This document shows, piece after piece, positions 1 through 7,790 of a stretch of DNA of 13,137 nt. The position numbers and the translations under genes were made by a program. The DNA is from Saccoglossus kowalevskii. Its lineage: Eukaryota; Hemichordata; Enteropneusta; Harrimaniidae. Position 1 is the first letter of the stretch. Every line of letters starts with the position of its first letter. The DNA lies in the NCBI RefSeq assembly GCF_000003605.2, contig NW_003158235.1:108616-121752 (forward strand), read 5' to 3'. Under the pieces are notes generated by a model. The model worked only from the letters and a program-made list of their open reading frames with translations, ran no database searches and was not told the origin of the DNA.

Positions 1-957
1 GACAGGCGCCATGTTGTTGAAAGTTTGAAAGTTCATAGCTACTATATATGGATGCAACAAGTGGGCTGAAGCGTGAATTCACGTCTTTGACACTGTCAGT
101 ACAAGCTCAAACTCTCAGATGCAGCTCAATTAATTCAACAATGAGCTTGCATTATGTTTTTTGGGGGAGTGTGTCTACCATATAATCTCTTTAATAGATG
201 TCACTCTAATTTGGTTCTAAAATAGGCATCATGAAAAAACTATTTACATGATAACAAGTACTGAGTATTTAATGTAATAATGCTTTTTTTTTAATTTTGT
301 GATAACGAAAAAGTATATGAATTGCTTAGTAGCAATATTACTGTTGCACAGCGCAATCCGTTCATGCTGCGTTTCACAAGTGAATAACTTACTTGTTTTC
401 AAAGTGTTACAATTGTTGATTAGTACAAAAAATAAATTCATTGAATTGTTATGAAATGCAAGTAAAATTCAACTTAGTTTCATCGCAAGTAAATGATTAC
501 GATCACATGTAAATGCTTGATGCGATATGATTTGACCTGAAACTGTTCTTTGACCTGATCTATGTAGGTTAAGTCGCTAATTAACCAATCAAAATGTGCC
601 ATTGTGTTCGAATTACCATAGCTCATTTAAATATGTTAATGTCAGTTCAGCGACTTCATGGTGAACGCAGCATGGGTAGAGATTTACTGATGTAGATTGA
701 TTTACTGTTATGTCTGAATGTGTCTATTTTCACCCGAAAAAAACAAATCACTATTTAATGAATTGACTAAAAAAGGATTCCATCAAATAGAGCACAAGAT
801 AAAAATAATTTCCATTTGTATTCTATTCATTAGTGGTCTTGAAGCAAATCAATTAGTTAAAACCCACTTTGCATATGCATAACGAATCAGCCAAACAATG
901 GATTAATTTTGAGTGGTGTATGCGGCAAAAACGTATCTGCCAAAATAGCACCTAAAA
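1..957. other. AT-rich non-coding DNA, probable CPSF-like intron
   Basis: No coding homology is visible on either strand. The stretch lies downstream of the minus-strand CPSF-like exon 1, so it is inferred to be intronic. The only small repetition seen is two copies of TTTGACCTGA (531-540 and 549-558, start to start 18 bp), each containing a TGACCT nuclear-receptor half-site; this may be chance. A minus-strand ATG in good context sits at 13-11 but runs out of the window after four codons, so it cannot be evaluated. Confidence 0.5.
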
Positions 958-2531
958 ATGAAGTTCAAGAGGTCGTGTAATTTGATTGCAAGTTTTTTTG
1001 GCAAAAAAGGTGAGCCAAAAAACAATTCTGAGAGTGCAGCCACTACTTAGAGTACTAGCAACAATGTCATTCAGAATTTGCCAAGCACAATGACTGAACC
1101 CGAAGATGCCATTCAGAATTTACCAAGCACATCATCTGATCCCGATCAAAACCAGGGAATTTCGAAATGTTATGTCGGTGACACCACAACAGCCCCCCCC
1201 CCAAATAGCTGGATAAATAAAAAAGATAGCTGAATGGTGTTATACTCATGGTTGGAAAAACCACATGCCGAGTTTGGAATGGTCTTCCGAATCAGCAGAG
1301 AAAGCTGGCAAAACCATGCCATTCTTAAGCACTGCAGTAACTAAGACATGAACTGATGCGACTTGCTGCCAGCACCTAACAGGAAGCTTTGCTGGACATC
1401 ACAATCCGTTCAGATATGTAAACTGTTGAATGTTATTACAGAAAAACAAGATGCAGTGGTTGTTGCAATGAAATCTGCTAGCGAAAGAAGCCATATCAAC
1501 TGATAAGTATACAAGTTTATTAGATTTGTTAGACACCAGCGGCTGTGAGCATGCAAAGAGTCTTAATGTAATGCAACACATCTCATTGATCACATACAAC
1601 AGCCGAGGAATTGCAACAGGCTTGTGCAGATTCGATAAAGAGAGAATGAAATAATCCTGGAAAGCCCACAACTCAAATTGAAGGAAATTCACAAAATACA
1701 ATGGTTTGCATTTTATGATGTGTTGCAGATAGTATCATTCCGGGAATGCATAGATATCATTTTTCAATATGTAGAACAAAACCAAAAACCCCAAAACAGT
1801 CTGTCTGCGTGACAAATTAACACAATATAAGTTTGTCACAGTTGCACATATTTTGATGGACATTATCCCTATTCATTACTCGTCTTAACCTAGTGTTCCA
1901 GAAAGATGAGATTGACATTGTCACTGTGAAGCTGTGTCAAAGCATCCATCGAGCAACTGAAGCAATACTTAGAGGAGAACTAAGTTCGAAGACGAGATCA
2001 AAATCAACGATGACTGGTTCACAGCTTTAATATGAGAAATAGAACAAAACAAAACAAATTGGCACTGTTATCAACATGAAGTATGAGTTTATCAATAATT
2101 AAATAGACAACATAAATACACGCTTCCTGGAAGACAGTAAGTACCAGCATTATTACTGAATTGGATGTCTTTACAATGCGTCACATCTCTTTCGTACCCG
2201 CCGACCAATTGTTAGATCACGGCAATGATAAATTAAGACTCTGATTGTACATTATGGCATTGATAAAGTAAGCAAGGAGGGTCACATATACAAAGCTCTT
2301 ATCAATTCAGACGAAACCCCGTGACAACTATACTTCACTGCGGAAATTGATCAACACCAACCATAAGGCCACAGTGCCAAATTTAATAACTTTGGCAAAG
2401 ACAGCTGTTGTTTTGCCTGTAAATACAGCAAACTGTGAGAGAGGATTTAGCTCCAAAATTGATAAGAGGCTTTGCTGTATCATCTGCTCAACCATCCTAG
2501 TTAGTAGAAGGTGAAATTTGATGTGCAGAAT
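958..2531 (+). pseudogene. Decayed hAT-superfamily transposase (ZMYM/C17orf113-like type)
   Basis: This is a fossil of a cut-and-paste DNA transposase that no longer encodes a protein. The pieces appear in the family's order. An N-terminal leader from ATG 958 contains IASFFGKKG and is interrupted by TAG at 1048 and TGA at 1231. A block at 1505 reads YTSLLDLLDTSGCEHAKSLN. A block at 1893-2030 begins VFQKDEIDIVTVKLCQSIHR. A block at 2079 reads IDNINTRFLEDSKYQHYY. The C-terminal dimerisation block (frame from 2371) reads PNLITLAKTAVVLPVNTANC followed by ERGFS; the LPV-T-A-CERGFS signature is diagnostic for hAT. The blocks occupy all three plus-strand frames, so several indels as well as stops are present. 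No convincing terminal inverted repeats or 8-bp target duplication were found. The fossil lies antisense inside the presumed first intron of the CPSF-like gene. The superfamily call is firm, the subfamily is tentative, and the outer borders are approximate. Confidence 0.8.
1068..1151 (+). repeat. 42-bp direct duplication inside hAT fossil
   Basis: Two adjacent diverged copies (1068-1109 and 1110-1151) both begin CATTCAGAATTT and keep CCAAGCACA and CCCGA. They encode IQNLPST followed by an acidic stretch in each copy. The 14-codon period means the duplication was in frame when the transposase was still coding. It lies in the low-complexity leader before the catalytic region. Confidence 0.6.
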
Positions 2532-4049
2532 GTTATTAATATTATTGTAATAATGAAATTATTGCGTCAACTATAATTTTTCTATCTGCAAACTACGTTC
2601 TTTTTAAAAACACAAAATGTAGAATATAACTGCCAACAGTGGAGACCATAATAAAAATTCACTGCCCATGTTATAATAAGCAAATTTATGCTCATTAGAA
2701 ATTCCCCCCTTGTTAAAGAAAACCCCCCTCTATTTTGATCTGAAGGGGTGACAATCCCTTCTTATAATACAAAGCTGGAGAAAACACAGTATGTAATAAT
2801 ATTATTTTATAACAATTATATTGACTTGTGTCACAATGTCTGTTGTGGGAAACTATATTAAGCAAATTAGATGCATTGTTATGCAAAGTAATCATAATAC
2901 TTGACACAAGGTCTGGGAGGACACTGCTTTATCTCTTTATTTACAAAGCTCCTTTAATGCAAGTGGATTGAGTAAATTAATCTATGGCAAATCTGATAAT
3001 ATCAAAATTAGATATTTTCTGTGAATAAATTGACAGCATAAAAAAAATGATTGTATTGCAACCTAAGTTTGCCCACCTGCTGAAACACTGCCCATGCCCA
3101 TTGTGATGTTTTGGATGGGTGGAAAATCCAACTAATACAGTAAACTTAAAGTGTTTTGTTGTTTTGGAACAAATGCAGCAATCTGCCATGTTTTTTTACC
3201 ACATGTTACCCTTTGACATAAACGTCATTAACAAATCAGAATAACACACAATACTATCATCAGTTTTGGGAATCTTCAGACACCTTGGGAAACTTGATGA
3301 TTGCAAAGAACTTATTCCGGAAGTTACAGTAAGACTATGATTTTTTGAGGGCATGACAAGTTATTTGTTTAAAAAATAATGTTGCTTTCTCATAACAAAC
3401 TGTGCACCACACACGCCATCTAAAATTTTGTAACCATTTTTACTCCAAAATATCAACAGACAGGCATCAGAATGCTATTATTGGGTGACACTGAATAAGG
3501 CATTATCGAATCTAGTTCAATTGATAATTTGGATATCCTATTAATTCGCTAAAAACGAAAGCACTGCAAAATAACAAACTGCACTGAAGAGTACTTGCTA
3601 ATTATTACTAAATGTTACAGGCGAGAAAAAGAAAAATACCCCAAACGACAATGCACAACTGCATTGACTCTGGTATGGAAATAATAGTAGTTAGGATTTT
3701 TATATAATAGCTGAATGTGGTCCGATATTTCGTTTGCATCTTGACTAGTATTATAATACAAGAAACTATGATTAAACAGCAGACGGTGACGCCTGTAACA
3801 TACATACCATCATACGTGCACTGCACAGCACAGTAAAGCACTGAATACAAAGGGGATTCACACAACAACCATTCATTCTTAGCCAAGCACGCCGCTCACA
3901 AATAATTTCGAGCAAACACGTCTCGTATTTATGATGGTTTTGCGCAAGAATTTTCGATATAGAAGCCAAGAAAATCTACTACCCAGATATTTGAAAGCAT
4001 CAAGATCAGTCCTGCATAGTGCAAATTAACATGTGTGTGCGTTATTTAC
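2532..4049. other. Non-coding DNA, probable CPSF-like intron 1 (proximal part)
   Basis: Nothing with coding homology was recognised. Open frames of 60-90 codons on the minus strand (2713-2907, 2977-3189, 3608-3886, 3772-3969) have random composition, show no domain and match no exon pattern. The expected second CPSF6 exon, encoding something like DQIDLYDD, was looked for by eye on the minus strand and not found. It therefore probably lies beyond position 1. Confidence 0.5.
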
Positions 4050-4109
4050 CTGATTGAATTCTTGTTCCAAGTCGTCGGCGTACAAATCAATGTCCACAGC
4101 GTCCGCCAT
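4050..4109 (-). CDS. CPSF6/CPSF7-like protein, first coding exon
   Basis: On the minus strand an ATG at 4109-4107 opens a 20-codon exon reading MADAVDIDLYADD, then LEQ, then EFNQ. It ends in CAG at 4050 followed by the donor GTAAATAA (phase 0). From memory of the family, vertebrate CPSF6 starts MADGVDHIDIYAD and then EEFNQ, and CPSF7 has the same plan, so both sequence and exon edge agree. CPSF6/7 are the large subunits of cleavage factor Im. They act in the nucleus, where they partner NUDT21/CPSF5 and bind pre-mRNA upstream of poly(A) sites, influencing alternative polyadenylation. The RRM and the Pro-rich and RS-like regions would be in exons to the left, outside the window. The start context is ATCATGG. 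The match rests on only 20 residues, so the paralogue cannot be assigned. Confidence 0.7.
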
Positions 4110-4200
4110 GATGGAACTACTCAACTAAGAACTCCCCAATCCCATCAGCCAACGCGGCTTCAAATCGAGGGCGCTAAATTGGCGACGATTTGTGCAGAAA
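4110..4200 (-). promoter_or_regulatory. CpG-rich 5' UTR/promoter of CPSF-like gene
   Basis: From about 4071 to 4190 there are 11 CpG dinucleotides in roughly 120 bp, in a window that is otherwise strongly CpG-poor. The cluster coincides with the minus-strand CPSF-like start codon and extends upstream of it. This is typical of an unmethylated promoter of a housekeeping gene. No TATA box is evident immediately upstream. The transcription start cannot be placed. Confidence 0.5.
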
Positions 4201-4344
4201 AAAACAACTTTTTGAGATGAACTTTTTAAATTTTTCGAGTTAATACAATTTAAACTATCGGAATTTTTAAAATCATATCTTTTCAAAAACTATTACATGG
4301 CGTTTGGGTTTATAAATATCAGCGAACGAGGTTCGAATATGCCC

Positions 4345-4470
4345 CACGTGACAAAACACATGATCAACAACAGCACTTTCCACCTGAGCACTTTCTGAAC
4401 AGGTGAAATCTTAGATCGGCCAAACTGTTGCTGACTGAGGTAGGGTGCCGAATAAAAAGATTTTCACGTG
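4345..4470. promoter_or_regulatory. Two CACGTG E-boxes upstream of CPSF-like gene
   Basis: Palindromic CACGTG occurs at 4345-4350 (context CCCCACGTGACA) and at 4465-4470 (TTTCACGTGAGG). The first partly matches the CLEAR element GTCACGTGAC used by TFEB-type bHLH factors. The sites lie about 240 and 360 bp upstream of the CPSF-like ATG and more than 3 kb from the arylsulfatase ATG, so the CPSF-like promoter is the more likely target. Binding is inferred only. Confidence 0.25.
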
Positions 4471-4493
4471 AGGATAGGTGAGTTAATACAGAT

Positions 4494-4525
4494 CACAGTC
4501 CTTCTATTACTATAAAGGGACTGTG
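4494..4525. repeat. Short inverted repeat (hairpin)
   Basis: CACAGTCC at 4494-4501 and GGACTGTG at 4518-4525 are perfect reverse complements separated by 16 bp. Adjoining T/A and T/G pairs could lengthen the stem slightly. No T-run or gene context assigns a role. It may be a small transposon remnant or chance. Confidence 0.35.
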
Positions 4526-4625
4526 TACAGATGTATATCTGATAGCTGTTGCAATAATATTTTGATTTTGTTTCATTGCCTATATTTGCACACTATCTGA
4601 TTTTAGGGTCAGAGAAAGGTCGAAT

Positions 4626-4734
4626 CAACAACAACAACAACTTTATTGCATAATGATCAACAACACACTTTTGGAAAAACAAAACAAAACATCAACAATA
4701 TTTGCTTTCTGCAAGTGCTTTTTTTTTTTTTTTT
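4626..4734 (-). mobile_element. Probable 3' tail of a LINE-type retrotransposon
   Basis: Read on the minus strand the sequence gives ATGCAATAAAG followed directly by (TTG)5 at 4640-4626. A poly(A) signal abutting a short TTG microsatellite is a common 3' terminus of non-LTR retrotransposons. A run of 16 T (4719-4734, poly(A) on the minus strand) lies about 75 bp further upstream. No reverse-transcriptase coding was recognised beyond it, so at most a severely 5'-truncated copy is present. A simple CAA microsatellite next to a chance AATAAA is the alternative. Confidence 0.35.
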
Positions 4735-7576
4735 AGAGTGTCAGATATAAAGTTCATATTAGAGGCCTTTTGTTATCTGCAGATTTGAGATATTTATATA
4801 AAATTAATTACATGTATTATCTCTCTTAAAAAACAAACAAATAAGCGTTATCTTGCTGTATTGTATTTTTGGTTTTCAAGAGTGGTCAGAAATTAAAAAA
4901 ATTGTTAAAGTGACAATAGCTGTGAAATTTATTTGGTTTGAATATAACTCGCATATAGATGACTAAATCTCACTAAAATAGTCACTAAGTGTATTAGACA
5001 CAATATTGGATGGACATAAGTGACCTTAAACAAGGCTATATCACATAAAATGCGGTTGAGTAGTCATCATCTTTGAAATCTGCCATCAGACAGTGGCTTG
5101 GCCTCTTAAGATTGTGACGTACTTGACATGCTTTCACCCAGGGTCTCTGGTAAGTTGTACAGTGTCTTGTACTTTAATCTCTGAGGTTTGTTTCACAAAA
5201 CTGGATTTCAATAGTTGGTGCAAGTGATTTAATGTACAACATCAATATATGTTGGTACTTGGTATTGACACAGGAAATTTGTATTAAAAATAAAACTCGG
5301 AGGAAAAAGATTGATAGCTAATTGCTGCTTTAATATTACCCTGTAATTTATTTCTTGTAATTAAATAAATGAATAAATAAATTGACATATAAGTAAATAC
5401 TGTTTTATTTCGAACATTATTTTAAATTGTCTTGGCTTTTCCACCTTTTCCCTGACAATATTTCAGATAAATACAGTTGTACTACAAACTAATCAAAATT
5501 TCTGCCATTCCGTGACTGGACATGGACAAATATCATTCAAAGCTATCTCCATTGAACATAATGGGTCCTTGATGCACATCATTAATTTTCATCAAAGTAC
5601 CTGAATGATAGAGGTGTTCAGCGTTTTTCTTTTGCATTGCACGACAAGTGTATTATTTCTGGATTTGGGCCTACAGACCATATCAAATGCAATGCTCCTT
5701 AATTGCTGTACTTTCAGTGCAATCAAGAAAATATAAAAATCTGGCGAAATATCCCAGACTTTCAGAGGTTACTTTCCATGCCCCCTCCCCACCTCTCTTA
5801 GATGAAATTGGATTGCTTTGATTTGGCAAGATAATGACTGGAAGCCCAGCACATATTTGTTCTCTACATGTTGTAGGAGACAATGGGCAGACTCAAGTCT
5901 TTACTATCTGGATAACCAATATGGCAGCTATTTTTTTTTTCAAACTCTTCCCTGACCTATTCGCACCCAAATAAACAAACATGTGCTGCTGTCATTTACA
6001 GTATCAAGACCAGGTATATTATTGATTGTACTGATTTTTTTATTTATTCAGAATCGGTCTACTCCAACATCCCATATAAATGTCTGACAATTACATTTGT
6101 ATCCAAGTTATGGGATGGCAATTTAGCCGGCTAATTTATTAGAATGAGCATTGGTTTTTTCGAACTACCCGGTAGCTGAGTCAGGTGAAATCAATCATGG
6201 CTTATCATGGTTTTGATATTGAGGGTCTGCTTTTTGATCGATATTTGTCATTCTGCCATATACTAGAAAGCATAAGAAAGATGTGCATCTTTATTGTAAT
6301 GAAAATATGATGGCTAAATGTAATTAGAAAACACAACAATGAAAGATCCTAATATCTTTGTATTACACATACAGTTTGTAACAATTATTATTGGTATGAT
6401 TTTGTTTTCAGTATTTTGTGAAAAAAGTAAGATTGTGCTTGTTCAATAATTCATGATCAGCAGGCTTCTAGAGGCGAACATTTAGTTTATCATCAATTTC
6501 AATAAGCTTCCCCTTTTGTGTACTACTGCAAGTTATACCAAATTTGTGAAGTTTGCCTCTGTGATCATTCAAAATCAACCCAACTTGCAGTGCGAAATAG
6601 TTATGCAAATGAGCAGCCATTAGGAACTTGAAAGTCAGGAATTCTTGGGATAGCACCATGGAATTATTGGATATTATTGTTAATTGTAATCTATCAACTA
6701 ATCTATTGCCTTTTTAATTTTTCCAATATTTATCCACCCCTTAAAGGGCAAGGGGTGTAGCTGGTACAGAATACGGGAAATAAAAATGGCATTTTACATT
6801 TTTTCCAGAAAATAAAATGAAAGTTCTATTTACAATAAAAATAGGTTTTACAGATAAAGCAAATTCCTAATTACATTTTATATTTTTATAATATGTTTTT
6901 ATAATATGATTTGTGTTTAAGAATCAAAATTAGAAATTACATACGACTTATGACTTTTAATGTGGAAAATGCTTTATACACTTCCAAAAAATAAGGTCTT
7001 TGTACAAATTACGAATAAAATAGCTGATTATATTTTACACCTTGCCCATGTCTACGAATTTACGTTTTTTATTTATTTAAATTACATTATTACGAAAATA
7101 AAAACGAATATACCGCTTGCCGCCCCTCCTTAAAATATGACAAATTGTAACTATAAAACATCTTCTTCATGAATGAATGTATGCAGTACTAGAGCAAATA
7201 ACTTTGTTCTATTTTCACTGCTACACATTAAAGCAATTCCACCTTTGAATTATGATACAACTTATACATTTATTAATTAATAAATATTTTAGGCCCCAGT
7301 TAGGTTTATAAACATGCCTTATATTATTAGTTACCAGATAGGCAAGGAAAGGTGGTGTATAAATGCTGTGATGACCAGCTGCCCTTTAGCAAACACAACC
7401 AGAAGTACCGGTATTATGATTACTCTGAATGAAAAGGCAACCCAATCAGCGACATTGCATATTAGCTCATTGTTTTGTAAACAAATAGCAATGTTGTAGT
7501 TGAATTGTAAGTTTCTTATGGTAAGCTGATATCAGTTTTACTACTGCTGGTTAGGAAGAAAGAGAATAACTGGTTA
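4735..7576. other. AT-rich intergenic DNA, no gene recognised
   Basis: The interval separates the divergent CPSF-like and arylsulfatase genes. Short open frames (5683-5883 minus, 6468-6659 minus, 7314-7499 plus) have no recognisable domain and no supporting splice structure. It holds AT-rich simple stretches, such as AAATAAATGAATAAATAAAT near 5363. It also has a 13-bp tandem doublet, TTTTTATAATATG twice at 6883-6908. The arylsulfatase promoter should lie at the right end or in an unseen upstream non-coding exon; no TATA box could be assigned. Confidence 0.5.
6735..7121. repeat. Palindrome with imperfect distal inverted copy, possible MITE remnant
   Basis: CACCCCTT (6735-6742) and AAGGGGTG (6750-6757) form a perfect 8-bp stem around a 7-nt loop. 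The inner arm GGCAAGGGGTGTA (6747-6759) recurs inverted with 11 of 13 matches at 7109-7121 (TATACCGCTTGCC). It recurs again at 7036-7047 (TACACCTTGCCC) with a 2-bp gap. The enclosed DNA is very AT-rich and non-coding. A small non-autonomous DNA element is possible, but no target duplication was seen. Confidence 0.25.
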
Positions 7577-7682
7577 TATTTTCAGTTGTTGCTTATTGTT
7601 TCAACCATACAGATGTCTTCTATCAGTCATCCGGAATACCAACAAGACCTATAGGCTACATACAAGTGTATCACAGTTTAAT
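7577..7682 (+). promoter_or_regulatory. Arylsulfatase 5' leader with upstream ORF
   Basis: A TATATTTTCAG at 7574-7584 resembles a splice acceptor, so part of the 5' UTR may be on an upstream non-coding exon. A 13-codon upstream ORF (ATG 7613, stop TAG 7652-7654) precedes the main start and is out of frame with it. The in-frame codons before 7683 contain no ATG, so 7683 is the first usable start. The extent of the leader is inferred. Confidence 0.3.
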
Positions 7683-7790
7683 ATGGCTGATTTCATCACT
7701 CAACAGTTGTTGTGCTGCGTTGCATTATGGGTAACCTGTGATGCTTTTTCTCGTCAACCTCATATCATTGTTATACTAGCTGATGACTTG
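7683..7790 (+). CDS. Arylsulfatase exon 1: signal peptide and first metal-site half
   Basis: The 36 codons start at an ATG in AATATGG context (A at -3, G at +4). They encode a hydrophobic leader ([13 protein letters not shown], likely cleaved after Ala 21 or nearby), then [13 protein letters not shown]. The Asp pair binds the active-site calcium in sulfatases. The donor is GTGAGT, phase 0. Intron 1 is only 97 bp. Confidence 0.9.

Noticed and set aside
1399-1701. 100-codon minus-strand open frame
   Set aside because: It is antisense to the hAT transposase fossil, whose plus-strand frames show family motifs; the minus frame shows none.
3608-3886. 92-codon minus-strand open frame rich in hydrophobic residues
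   Set aside because: No domain, no methionine context or splice evidence, random AT-rich composition, and it overlaps another minus-strand frame (3772-3969); it lies in the presumed CPSF-like intron.
4035-4220. 61-codon plus-strand open frame
   Set aside because: It is the antisense shadow of the CPSF-like exon 1 and its CpG-rich 5' region.
4321-4350. tRNA-like B-box GGTTCGAATAT
   Set aside because: The flanking bases do not form a T-arm stem, and no A-box or cloverleaf could be built around it.
7596-7682. Longer N-terminus of the arylsulfatase, starting at 7596
   Set aside because: The codon at 7596 is TTG, not ATG; the first in-frame ATG is 7683 and it begins a proper signal peptide.
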